Shown here: positions 45,401 through 53,980 of the stretch, in pieces
How the letters are laid out: each line of letters starts with the position of its first letter
Numbering within the stretch: the first letter of the stretch is position 1
NCBI RefSeq assembly: GCF_016287535.1
Contig: NZ_JAEFAJ010000001.1
Coordinates: forward strand, 264,323-328,322
Reading direction: 5' to 3'
DNA from: Ruminococcus sp.
Lineage (GTDB): Bacteria; Bacillota; Clostridia; Oscillospirales; Ruminococcaceae
Length of the DNA: 64,000 bases
Position numbers and translations under genes: made by a program
Notes under the pieces: generated by a model
What the model saw: the letters and a program-made list of their open reading frames with translations, nothing else
Told to the model about the DNA's origin: nothing
The model's database searches: none

Positions 45401-47896
45401 TCAACTCAAAGAAGTGATAAGTCCTAAAAGGAATTCCTGTATTGCAAGTGCGTCAGCATTAGTCACGCCGTTGCCTTTTTCGCTTACATCAGCATTTGCA
45501 AGTCCCTGCTCTGTGATATGGAGCTCGTCACTTCCGTTTACACCGTATCTGTCAGGATTTGCAAGGGACTGCATTATCAGTACAGCGTCGCCCATATCTA
45601 CTGTATCATCACAGTTAGCATCGCCGTAAAGAGTTACAGTTTTTAAATCAGGCACAGAAACGGTTGTTGTAGTCATTACAGATGTTGTCGATGTTGTAGT
45701 TGTAGTTGTTGACGTTCCTGTCTGTTCAGGTGCCGTGCCTGCATTTTCTGTAAGAGAAAGCAGATATGTGAGAGGCGAATTCCAGTAGATCGTTATCTCG
45801 TTTGTGGAATAGCTCTCGGAATTGTCAACATATCTCTTCGCAGCCGGAAGATCCTGACAATATGCCTTTGCGGCACTGTCCTCAAGGTTCTCATTAACTC
45901 CGCCCGCAAGCATTCCCTTCATTGCATGGCCTACTGCCATTGATGGACGGTGATGCGGATTCTTCGGTGAGACCGTGCCGTATCCGGAAACAAAACAGAT
46001 ACCCACAGGATTTACACCAAGAAGATAGTTGAGCTGTGCCTGAGCAGCCTTTCCGTAGCTTTCATTTCCAGAAAGCTGCTGCGCAAGCTCGAAAATTATA
46101 CCCGCATTGGCAATGGTCATATTGCTGCCCCATGCGTAGCTTTTCAGCGGTGAACCATAGGGTGAAGCCTCAACATTTGATATCATCTTTTCCGCCTGTG
46201 TGATAACAGCCTTTTTTGCACTGGCATAAAGCTCTGATCCCTTGTCTGCATCCTTCATTGTGAGAAGAGCAATATTACCGTAGTCACCCACCGTTGACCA
46301 GTCGAGTCCTGTGGAAACGCTGCTCACGTTTGCTGTGTACTTCTCGTCCCCTGTTGCACGGTACATCTGAACGGCTGCCCAGTAGCGCTCGTCCTTGTCA
46401 GAGAGATCACCGTACTCACCGGTAACGATGTCAGCAGGATTTTTGAATACAAAACCGGGATTTGCTTCGAGCCATGACCATGACTTTTCGGCAGCTTCCA
46501 TACACTTCTTTGCAAAGTCTGCGTCATATTTACCGTAGAATTCCGAAGCAAGCGCCATTGCAGCACAGAGATCAGCCGTAGCGGTCGAGCTTACAGGAGT
46601 GACGATAAGCTCCGCAGTCTCCTTTGTCGGCATAACATATGCAGGGAAAGTCGCACAGGATACCTTATGATAAGCGCCGCCGTCAGCAGACTGCATTTTC
46701 ATCATCCACTCAAGCTCGAAACGCGCTTCATCAAGTATATCCGGGATATTGTTTCCGCTCTCCGGTATACCGGTATCATCGCTGTAAAGTTCGGGAGCGG
46801 CATCGTATGCATAGAGCAGATCTGCAACAGCCTTTGCAGCAGGTACGACATATCTTCCGTAGTCACCTGCGTCATGCCAGCCGCCGCTCACATCTATCTT
46901 TTCATTAGTACCGTAGACCGTAGCCATATCCGTATGACAAGCCTCGTGACCGAAATCCTTGTCCTCGACATTAACGCCGCAGCGCTGTAAATACAGCATC
47001 CTCACACTGTCATCGATAAGATCAGAATAGACCTTTTCGCCTATCTCAAATGTATAGGAATCGTCAAGACCGCTGCATGAAATATAGTACTTTCCGGCTT
47101 CACTTACAGATGAGAAATCTCCTGTCCAGTTTATTTCGTCCGCGCTCTTGTTCTCTGTCCTGCTTTCAAGTTTTCCGGTGAAAACAGCTTCCTTAGTATC
47201 AGCATTTACAACCGTGAATTCAGTCTGGTCTGTAACATCACGGAACACTGCGATCTTCTGTCCTCCGGGTCTGTAGCCGACCTGGTCTATATTTATCGAA
47301 GGAGCATAGGGACGGCTTGAAGCATAATCAACATTGCTGTCGTCGATCAGCTCAAGCGACACGTTGTCGATATAAATGGTATGTTCGGGAAGTTCTCCCT
47401 CATGCTTTTCCTGTATACCACAATTGAAAACAAGCTTCGCCATTATATCCGTTTCCTGCTTCATTGTGAACTCATAATCCACTGTCTGCGGTTCTGATGT
47501 AAGCTCAAGTCCCTTCCATGTATATGCCTGATATGTACCGCCGTTCTGCTGTATCATTCCCTCTATATAGCGGTCGGTGCTCGAAGAGATGTCATACTTC
47601 AGACGGTAAACGCCGTTCTGATACAGGGGTACGATATCATAGAACACCTGCACGGCATAATTGACCTTTCCCACACTTGATACTGTAAGCGCAAGCTGTC
47701 CGTCCTCTGTACTGAGTGAACATTTTCCACCGCTCTCCTTATAGGTCCCCCAGCCTGAGGTCCCCTTATCAAATGTGGAATTGCTGATGATGTTTCCTGC
47801 AGCTGTAACAGGCAGACTGCTGAATGGCAGTGCCGCTGCAAGAACTGTGCCTGCTGCAAATGCAGCTGCACAGCGCTTGATGATAGTTTTTTTCAT
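45401..47896 (-). CDS. Dockerin-bearing GH9 endoglucanase
   Basis: 831 aa, secreted. Signal peptide (about 1-32), a CBM4-type domain (about 34-190), the CelD N-terminal Ig-like domain (about 200-285) and a GH9 barrel (about 290-740). Catalytic blocks: SGGWHDAGDYGRYVV with the two Asp bases, NPHHRPSMAVGHAM, and STNEITIYWNSPLTYLLSL with the acid Glu. A Thr/Ser linker follows, then a C-terminal dockerin (YGDANCDDTVDMGDAVLIMQ and VTNADALAIQEFLLGL). A main endoglucanase of a cellulosome. GAGGGA lies before the ATG. Confidence 0.95.
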   Translation of the reverse strand: MKKTIIKRCAAAFAAGTVLAAALPFSSLPVTAAGNIISNSTFDKGTSGWGTYKESGGKCSLSTEDGQLALTVSSVGKVNYAVQVFYDIVPLYQNGVYRLKYDISSSTDRYIEGMIQQNGGTYQAYTWKGLELTSEPQTVDYEFTMKQETDIMAKLVFNCGIQEKHEGELPEHTIYIDNVSLELIDDSNVDYASSRPYAPSINIDQVGYRPGGQKIAVFRDVTDQTEFTVVNADTKEAVFTGKLESRTENKSADEINWTGDFSSVSEAGKYYISCSGLDDSYTFEIGEKVYSDLIDDSVRMLYLQRCGVNVEDKDFGHEACHTDMATVYGTNEKIDVSGGWHDAGDYGRYVVPAAKAVADLLYAYDAAPELYSDDTGIPESGNNIPDILDEARFELEWMMKMQSADGGAYHKVSCATFPAYVMPTKETAELIVTPVSSTATADLCAAMALASEFYGKYDADFAKKCMEAAEKSWSWLEANPGFVFKNPADIVTGEYGDLSDKDERYWAAVQMYRATGDEKYTANVSSVSTGLDWSTVGDYGNIALLTMKDADKGSELYASAKKAVITQAEKMISNVEASPYGSPLKSYAWGSNMTIANAGIIFELAQQLSGNESYGKAAQAQLNYLLGVNPVGICFVSGYGTVSPKNPHHRPSMAVGHAMKGMLAGGVNENLEDSAAKAYCQDLPAAKRYVDNSESYSTNEITIYWNSPLTYLLSLTENAGTAPEQTGTSTTTTTTSTTSVMTTTTVSVPDLKTVTLYGDANCDDTVDMGDAVLIMQSLANPDRYGVNGSDELHITEQGLANADVSEKGNGVTNADALAIQEFLLGLITSLS

Positions 47897-48054
47897 TTTA
47901 ATTCCCTCTCATTTTGTGCTTTTTACGGATAACATAATTTGCTTTTACAGATATACGTACAGTGCAGATACAGCGATAAACGCGCTGTGTACGGAGCTCC
48001 GAAAAAAGCAGTATATTACGGTAAAAACATATTGTCTTATGCTTTTACACTTAT

Positions 48055-48083
48055 ATTGTAGCAGAACATTCACCGGTATGCAA
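48055..48083 (-). promoter_or_regulatory. Promoter of the GH9 gene
   Basis: Minus strand TTGCAT, 17 bases, TACAAT with extended TGC. The leader of about 150 bases holds a hairpin ACAGCG/CGCTGT (47970-47988). Confidence 0.6.
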
Positions 48084-48144
48084 TGACTTATCGCACTTGA
48101 TATGTAACATTTTGTGCATTTGTATGCTTATAAACTTTTCCAAA

Positions 48145-48172
48145 CAAAAATGCTGCCATTAATGGCAGCATT
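48145..48172 (-). terminator. Terminator of the ktr operon
   Basis: A perfect 24-base palindrome (48149-48172, AATGCTGCCATT repeated inverted) followed on the minus strand by a T run. Confidence 0.85.
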
Positions 48173-48180
48173 GATAAATA

Positions 48181-48819
48181 TCAGAATACTTTCTGAATAT
48201 CTTTCATATTTCCGAGAAGCAGCACCGCATTATCGGTATTCAATACCATATCCGGCATAGGGATCACAAGCTGGTCTGCTGAACGTATCGCAATAATATT
48301 CAGATGATATTTCTTGCGTATATCAAGTTCTGCAATTGTTTTATTGTTCCACGCCTTTGGTATCCTTACTTCATAAATATTGATATCATGATCCATCTGG
48401 AACACGTCAAGGATATCGTCAGATGCTTCCTTTACCGCAAGGCGAACCGCCGTCTGCTTTTCCGGATATACAGTTTCGTCAGCACCGTTCCGGAGAAGGA
48501 ATTTTTCCTGAACGTCGTTCTGAGCACGTGAAATGACCTTACGAGCTCCAAGCTCCTTCAGAAGTGCTGTTGTTTCAAGTGAATCCTGGAAGCTGTCGCT
48601 TATCGTAACTATACATACGTCATAATCCGGGATACCGAGTGAGCGCATAAACTCAGCGTTTGTACTGTCACCTATCTGTGCGTTTGTTACTATAGGAAGT
48701 ATCGCGTTGATACGCTCCTCCTCACTGTCCACCGCCATTATCTCACAGCGGAGCTGTGCCATGCGTCTTGCAATATGTATACCGAACTGTCCTGCACCGA
48801 TTATCAAAACTGATTTCAT
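48181..48819 (-). CDS. ktrA: Potassium channel regulator KtrA (TrkA family)
   Basis: 212 aa. N-terminal Rossmann RCK domain with IIGAGQFGIHIARRM and IGDSTNAEFMRSLGI, and a C-terminal RCK_C domain from about 135 (YEVRIPKAWNNKTIAEL). KtrA forms an octameric ring on KtrB, binds ATP/ADP, and its C domain binds c-di-AMP in many Firmicutes. It lies 25 bases after ktrB. Confidence 0.92.
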   Translation of the reverse strand: MKSVLIIGAGQFGIHIARRMAQLRCEIMAVDSEEERINAILPIVTNAQIGDSTNAEFMRSLGIPDYDVCIVTISDSFQDSLETTALLKELGARKVISRAQNDVQEKFLLRNGADETVYPEKQTAVRLAVKEASDDILDVFQMDHDINIYEVRIPKAWNNKTIAELDIRKKYHLNIIAIRSADQLVIPMPDMVLNTDNAVLLLGNMKDIQKVF

Positions 48820-48844
48820 AATTATTTCTCCTTTTCGTGTATCA

Positions 48845-50185
48845 TCATCCTACTGTTATCTTTTCCTGCGGAAGTCTCGAAGCTTCACTGCCTGATGCAA
48901 ATGCCGCATAAATCAGAGTAAGTCCTCCTACTCTTCCTGCAAACATAAGTATCATGAGTATAATATGCGACGGCAGCGAGAGCGACGTCGTTATTCCAAG
49001 AGTCACGCCTGCGGTCCCAAGTGCGGAACCTGTCTCAAATAAACAGGTGACAAGCGGAAGGGACTCAATCAGGCAAATTATAATTCCTGTTGACAGGAAA
49101 AAAAACACATACATAAACAGTATAGCGCCTGCTGTGCGTATCGTGTCCAATGAAATGCGGCGCTTAAAGCATTCCACATCATTTTTACGACGGAATACGC
49201 TGAGCGCAGCAAGAAACAGCACGGCTATCGTTGATGTCTTCATTCCGCCTGCTGTTGAACCTGAACAGCCTCCTATGAGCATAAGTACAGTCATAAGCAT
49301 TGCTCCTGGCTCGCTCATTGCCGAAAGATCTGCAGTATTGAATCCGGCTGTTCGCGCAGTTACCGACTGAAACAATGAATGAAGGATACGTTCCTTTACA
49401 GGCTCGCCCGCATATTCGGCAAAAAAGAAGAACAGCGCAGGCAGTAATATAAGCACTCCTGACGTAAAAAGAACTATCTTTGTCTGAAGCCGGTACTTTT
49501 TAAAATGATGTCTGTACTGAGCTATGTCGTCCCATGTCAGGAAACCGATACCGCCTGTAATTATCAGCAACATAAGAACTGTATTTACATATATACTGCC
49601 GCCAAAACCTGTCATGGACGAGAAGGGCTCACGAACTCCCATAAGGTCAAATCCGGCATTGCAGAAAGCGGATACGGAATGGAAGACTGAATACCAGATA
49701 CCCTTTACCGCACCGAATTCACGGCAGAAAACAGGATACAGCAAAACTGCGCCAGTAAGTTCAACTGCCGCAGTAGTTTTCAGAATGAACTTTGTGAGCT
49801 GGAGTATCCCGCCGACATTAGGCGCAGAAATTGAATCCTGCATCATTCCGCGAAACCAGAGTCCGATCTTTTTACCTGACAGTCTCGTTATAACAAGACC
49901 TATCGTTATGACTCCCATACCGCCTATCTGTATAAGCATAAGTATCAGCGCCTGACCGAAAAGCGACCAGTGCGTCGCCGTATCACGGACGATCAGACCT
50001 GTAACACATGACGCTGAAACAGCTGTAAACAGCGTATCTCTGAAAGGAGTAACAGTTCGGTCCTTTGACGCGACCGGAAGCATAAGAAGAAAAGCTCCTG
50101 CCATTATCAGAACAAAAAATCCAAGGCTTATTGCGCGGAAAGGATTGCGATTGTGTATCATATTCTGTGTTTTATTCTTTTTCAT
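48845..50185 (-). CDS. ktrB: Potassium uptake channel KtrB (TrkH family)
   Basis: 446 aa, about eight to ten membrane segments in four M1-P-M2 repeats. Selectivity loops are visible as SASCVTGL, SAFCNAGFD, GCSGSTAGG and ALGTAGVT. It forms the K+ path of the KtrAB system. CCGGAG lies 7 bases before the ATG. Usual order is reversed with ktrB first, ktrA second; they share one promoter. Confidence 0.93.
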   Translation of the reverse strand: MKKNKTQNMIHNRNPFRAISLGFFVLIMAGAFLLMLPVASKDRTVTPFRDTLFTAVSASCVTGLIVRDTATHWSLFGQALILMLIQIGGMGVITIGLVITRLSGKKIGLWFRGMMQDSISAPNVGGILQLTKFILKTTAAVELTGAVLLYPVFCREFGAVKGIWYSVFHSVSAFCNAGFDLMGVREPFSSMTGFGGSIYVNTVLMLLIITGGIGFLTWDDIAQYRHHFKKYRLQTKIVLFTSGVLILLPALFFFFAEYAGEPVKERILHSLFQSVTARTAGFNTADLSAMSEPGAMLMTVLMLIGGCSGSTAGGMKTSTIAVLFLAALSVFRRKNDVECFKRRISLDTIRTAGAILFMYVFFFLSTGIIICLIESLPLVTCLFETGSALGTAGVTLGITTSLSLPSHIILMILMFAGRVGGLTLIYAAFASGSEASRLPQEKITVG

Positions 50186-50261
50186 ATTTATCTCCGGAAT
50201 AATATTTTCATGACGGCAGATAATGCTTTACACTTTCTGCTGACTTTTTTGCGCTGCATAA

Positions 50262-50290
50262 ATTATAGCATATTTTTTATTATTATACAA
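50262..50290 (-). promoter_or_regulatory. Promoter of ktrBA
   Basis: Minus strand TTGTAT, 17 bases, TATAAT with extended TGC, 77 bases before the ktrB start. No ydaO-type c-di-AMP riboswitch was recognised in the leader. Confidence 0.72.
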
Positions 50291-50356
50291 GTGTTTTATA
50301 CTAAAAAGCCAAGCCCGCTGTCTAAGCGTGATACTCATACAGAAACTTTATATGGA

Positions 50357-50624
50357 ATTATCGGGGGGAAACCTTTCTGAAGAAAGGTTCCTCTGACGGA
50401 GGCGCGACCCTCTGTCACTGCGTGACATCTCCCTACACTGTAGGGAGTCACCCCCGTCCCCCCCTTCCAAAGAATTTTATCTGATTTTTTCACTTATAAG
50501 GCGCGTAAGTAATAAAAAAGACCTGCAAGAATACAGGTCGCGCCCTATAAGGGAAAAAATAAAAACGAAAGTTTTAGGAAAGGAGTTTGAGGAAGAACCC
50601 TTTTTCAAAAGGGTTCTTCCTCAA
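50357..50624. repeat. Hairpin-rich intergenic element
   Basis: No gene in 50291-50692. The element is a row of inverted repeats: AACCTTTCT/AGAAAGGTT (50370-50389), TGTCAC/GTGACA (50413-50427), CTCCCTA/TAGGGAG (50429-50447), a 13-bp arm pair 50493-50505 with 50539-50551 (one mismatch) enclosing GACCTG/CAGGTC, and an 18-bp perfect arm pair 50587-50604 with 50607-50624. The two outer parts look like opposite-facing copies of one repeat family common in gut Clostridia (recalled, not checked). The last palindrome may also end the PurA-like transcript. Confidence 0.65.
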
Positions 50625-50692
50625 TAGCTCATGTAAAAACTTCTATATAAGTACCGTACATAAGATGGCGGGCTGCTGCACTAATCAGTTTT

Positions 50693-51901
50693 TTATTTCA
50701 TATACTGCGATACTGTATCCTCCGCTAACGGACTGTCGGACAGATATATCCGTTTAAAAAGAGAACTGATATCCGCAGAATCACAAAACTGTGATACCGG
50801 TATATTTCCGCACTGAGTCATTATACAGTTTCCCGACTCATTCAGGTGAGTAATAAACAGGGATATATCCGCACAGATATCAGCTTCTTCAATATCACCG
50901 CGGACAGCGTGCATAAAGTCGTGAATATCTCCGTGAAGCGCTGTTCTGAGCTGTCCCTGCCATTGATTATATACATTCGTCTTATCGTTCATTGCTCCCG
51001 CAATTACGAATTCATTCGGCAGCGGACCTGCTCCGTGACGGGTGACATATGAGCGTGTCACATATACCGTTTCTATATCAATAACCTCTTCTTCCGAAAA
51101 AAGATTGCCAAGTATCCGTGAAGGCTCAAACAGTCCTGTCCGTGACGACGTGAGATGCGGAGCATATTCAGTACAAAACTCATCCAGCAGCAGTCCCTGC
51201 GCTCCCTCAAATATTATCTCGTCATAATTCCGCAGCTGTTCCTGCTCGATAATGCTGACATATTCAGTATTCCGGCACATATCCTCAGCCGCATTGTACA
51301 ATACCCGCTCACTGTTAAGCATTTCGCCGTACTCTCCGGCTTCGTTGATGTCAATTGAAAGCTCCTCAAGTCTTACAGGCACATACTCCCGTTGTATCGT
51401 TCTGAGCCTGCTGTACAGTTCAGAAGTGTTCATAGCTTTGATCTCTCCCAGATAAAGAGGGAATCCAACTGACCGCACAGCCGCCTCGTTTATTCCCATG
51501 CCGCAGGAACCGTGGCGGTCTTTTCCACGCTTTGTTTCAAGCAGCATATTTATAAGAACATCACCTATATATGTACAGCGGCATTTACCTGACGCAAAAA
51601 TATCAGGTATTTTTCCGTGGAGCTTGCCGAAGCTCTCCGCCTCAGAAGAGAGCTTATACAGATCCGGCATAAAGCTGTCTGCCCAGTATGTTGCAATATC
51701 ACGGAATGAAGCTGAAGTAAGCTGAGAGAAAACAAAACGCTTATCCCTCAGTTCAACAGTATGTCCTGCCTGTGCTCCGCCATTGTGCCTGACACATATT
51801 GCAGACGACCCATGTTTTACAGCGTCCATAGCAAAATAGTCTGTGGCAAGTCCCTTTCCTTCATCACCGAAGTTTTTTCCTATAACTATCTTTACCTTCA
51901 T
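50693..51901 (-). CDS. Divergent adenylosuccinate synthetase-like enzyme
   Basis: 402 aa, clearly of the PurA fold but altered. Kept: the phosphate loop FGDEGKG with Asp13, NGGAQAGHT with His47, FEGAQGLLLDEF, and TRHGAGPLPNE. Changed: the IMP-binding block GTTGRGIGPAYEDK reads GKDRHGSCGMGINEAA; the guanine-reading TKLD reads THLN; the GRRRRxGWLD block reads GQLRTALHGD; and the C-terminal STGPDR is absent. Hence a GDEGKG-type phosphotransfer chemistry with a different substrate and maybe not GTP. It overlaps the vWA gene by 4 bases (ATGA), last in a four-gene cluster. It is not a normal housekeeping PurA. Confidence 0.82.
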   Translation of the reverse strand: MKVKIVIGKNFGDEGKGLATDYFAMDAVKHGSSAICVRHNGGAQAGHTVELRDKRFVFSQLTSASFRDIATYWADSFMPDLYKLSSEAESFGKLHGKIPDIFASGKCRCTYIGDVLINMLLETKRGKDRHGSCGMGINEAAVRSVGFPLYLGEIKAMNTSELYSRLRTIQREYVPVRLEELSIDINEAGEYGEMLNSERVLYNAAEDMCRNTEYVSIIEQEQLRNYDEIIFEGAQGLLLDEFCTEYAPHLTSSRTGLFEPSRILGNLFSEEEVIDIETVYVTRSYVTRHGAGPLPNEFVIAGAMNDKTNVYNQWQGQLRTALHGDIHDFMHAVRGDIEEADICADISLFITHLNESGNCIMTQCGNIPVSQFCDSADISSLFKRIYLSDSPLAEDTVSQYMK

Positions 51902-53058
51902 TTATTCTTATTGAATAATTTCGAGAAGAAACCTTTCTTTTCGTTGCCTTCACTAAGAGCGGCAATATTTTCCGGCGTGTCAGCCGCGACCGGCTTTGCT
52001 TCCGTGACAGGCTTAACTGCATTGAGAGGCTTTGCAACAGCTACAGGTTTTGCCTCCTTCATCGGCTTCGCAACCGGAACAGGCTTACGGCTGGGATCAT
52101 GCTGCGGCTCTGCTGCAGCATTTGAAACAGGTTCTTTCTGCTGCATCGGCTCCGCTGTCTTAGGAGCAGACTTTACACTGATAGTTGACAGTGCTTTTTC
52201 TACAGTATCCTTAGCCTTGCCGCTCCACTGTGAAACAGTCTCCTCCCTGGTCATTCCGTTCACCAACTGCATAATTGATATCATTACCTCAGCAAGAAAC
52301 TCAATATTCTCAGCCTCGATAACTGCATTTCTTCCGGGTACGAGACGCTCCCACGTTTCCAGTGAGCTCTCTGTACGTCCGCCGGTTATTATATGGAATA
52401 TCTCATATTTCTCGCTTGTCTGCGAGAAGAGCTCTTTTGTCTTATAGTTGTGAGCAGTATCATCGTTAAATACATCTCTGATTTCTTTCGCGTTAAGGAT
52501 ATCGGTATTTCCGTCATCTCCTACCTCATCGCCGATACAGAAGATAAAGCCTTTCTTTTTACGCTTTTCATAGCTGTCTATTGAGGTGTGCATCAGCGCG
52601 AAATACCATACAAGCGAATCGTAGCTGTACCTGTTTCCGCCATCGAGCTTGAACTCAAGCAGCTGCTCGACTACGCGAATATCCGCTTCAAACTGAGTAA
52701 CCTGCATTGCGGGATGAGTTGAAGAGGATGAAGGCGATGTAAAAGCTGCACACATGATATGCGGATCCGTAACAGGTCTTTTTTCAAGTATCATGGTAGC
52801 TGTCCTGTTGAGAGAGTTCTTTGCGATCTCTGCTGCAAGATAGCCCATGGAACCTGTGGAGTCAAAGCCAATGATTATCGGCGTTGACTCCGGCGAGTCC
52901 TCACTGTCACGTGATTCGCGCACAGTTATGAACTTAGGCAGATATTTCTCGTTCACCTGATTCCCGCTGAAAATATCATTGGCAGTTGAATCCGCATTGA
53001 TACCTTTGCTGTTTTTTAGCTTGTTCCAGTCAGCTGCATTATAGCTTCCGCGTCCCAT
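51898..53058 (-). CDS. von Willebrand A-like protein with Pro/Ala/Lys tail
   Basis: 386 aa, cytoplasmic (no signal peptide). The start MGRGSYNAADWNKLK is shared with the next vWA gene. The vWA core has the metal site GFDSTGSMG (DxTxS type) near residue 69, then QVTQFEADIRVVEQLL and FIFCIGDEVGDD. A tail from about 300 is a run of short KPV/AKP-type repeats and ends in KKGFFSKLFNKNK, a basic amphipathic stretch that could touch the membrane (inference). The ATG at 53058 lies 14 bases after the paralogue stop. Possible roles: metal-dependent protein binding or substrate scaffold for the PurA-like enzyme. Confidence 0.75.
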   Translation of the reverse strand: MGRGSYNAADWNKLKNSKGINADSTANDIFSGNQVNEKYLPKFITVRESRDSEDSPESTPIIIGFDSTGSMGYLAAEIAKNSLNRTATMILEKRPVTDPHIMCAAFTSPSSSSTHPAMQVTQFEADIRVVEQLLEFKLDGGNRYSYDSLVWYFALMHTSIDSYEKRKKKGFIFCIGDEVGDDGNTDILNAKEIRDVFNDDTAHNYKTKELFSQTSEKYEIFHIITGGRTESSLETWERLVPGRNAVIEAENIEFLAEVMISIMQLVNGMTREETVSQWSGKAKDTVEKALSTISVKSAPKTAEPMQQKEPVSNAAAEPQHDPSRKPVPVAKPMKEAKPVAVAKPLNAVKPVTEAKPVAADTPENIAALSEGNEKKGFFSKLFNKNK

Positions 53059-53072
53059 TATAGTCTACCTCC

Positions 53073-53978
53073 TCAGAATGATATATTATTGTTTTTCGGA
53101 ATATTTATATGAGCAAGCGAGCCAGCGATCCTTTCGGCTGCCTGCTGGTCTACCGCGCTGAGTGCTTCATTTGGTGTCCTGCCCTCAGCAACTGATATAA
53201 GAGCATATATCAGCTCAGCAAGGCATGAGATATCCTTTTTGTTTATGACGGCTGTCCTTCCCGGCAGCAGCTCCCTCCAGCCTTCAAATATCCTTTCGTC
53301 CTCAGGAACTCCTCTTTCTATGCATATATGAAATACATTGTACATCTTCCCTGCCGCCGAAATAAGCTCCTCAGATGCCAGATCGTAAGCGGAGTCATCA
53401 CCGAATACCCGTTTTATCTCACCACAGGTCAGCATTCTATGGCAGTTGTCGTCACCGATAGTTATAAGATATCCTTTTCCTTTGCGCTTTTCAAAGCAGT
53501 CCGTATGTGTGCGTTCAGCAGCAAAATACCACGCAAGATTATAGGATTCTCCGCCGTTTCCGCCGCCTCCGCCCTCTATACACAGACCTGTGAGCTGCTT
53601 TATTATCCGGATATCACTCTCAAACTGAGTTACCTGCAGCGGATATCTGTCACTCCTGCAGTCGCCTATGGCGCAGCACATCACCTGCGGGCAGGATATC
53701 GGTTTATTCTCATACAGATAAACTATTGCCTTATTGAGCGAATTGAGGGCAAGCTCCTCAGCAAGATATCCCATTGACGCTGTTACATCAAAACCGATAA
53801 TGACCGGTGTGGACCTTGGTGAATCCTCGTTATCGCGCGACTCTCTCTCAATTCCTTTCAGTGAAGTCAGCGCAGAAGACGATACCTTCTCTTCAAATAT
53901 CCTGTCATTTTTATTTGCATCGCCGAATGAGCTTCTCAGCTTTATCCAGTCACTTGCAGTATAGCTTCCGCGTCCCAT
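53073..53978 (-). CDS. von Willebrand A-like protein, short paralogue
   Basis: 301 aa. Same opening as its neighbour (MGRGSYTASDWIKLR), same core: IIGFDVTASMGYLAEELA (DxTxS), QVTQFESDIRIIKQL, YLITIGDDNCHRML, LLPGRTAVINKKDI. A GGGGGNGG stretch lies in the middle, where the paralogue has DGGNRYS. It lacks the long Pro/Ala/Lys tail. The start is ATG at 53978, 2 bases after the stop of the zinc-ribbon gene; the upstream in-frame GTG is not needed. Duplicated genes with different tails suggest two subunits of one complex. Confidence 0.75.
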   Translation of the reverse strand: MGRGSYTASDWIKLRSSFGDANKNDRIFEEKVSSSALTSLKGIERESRDNEDSPRSTPVIIGFDVTASMGYLAEELALNSLNKAIVYLYENKPISCPQVMCCAIGDCRSDRYPLQVTQFESDIRIIKQLTGLCIEGGGGGNGGESYNLAWYFAAERTHTDCFEKRKGKGYLITIGDDNCHRMLTCGEIKRVFGDDSAYDLASEELISAAGKMYNVFHICIERGVPEDERIFEGWRELLPGRTAVINKKDISCLAELIYALISVAEGRTPNEALSAVDQQAAERIAGSLAHINIPKNNNISF

Positions 53979-53980
53979 AA

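Noticed and set aside
50186..50290. Possible c-di-AMP riboswitch before ktrB
   Set aside because: The 77-base leader is too short and lacks the ydaO core; only a promoter is seen.
50693..51901. Housekeeping purA
   Set aside because: Key IMP and guanine-recognition blocks are altered and the context is not purine synthesis.
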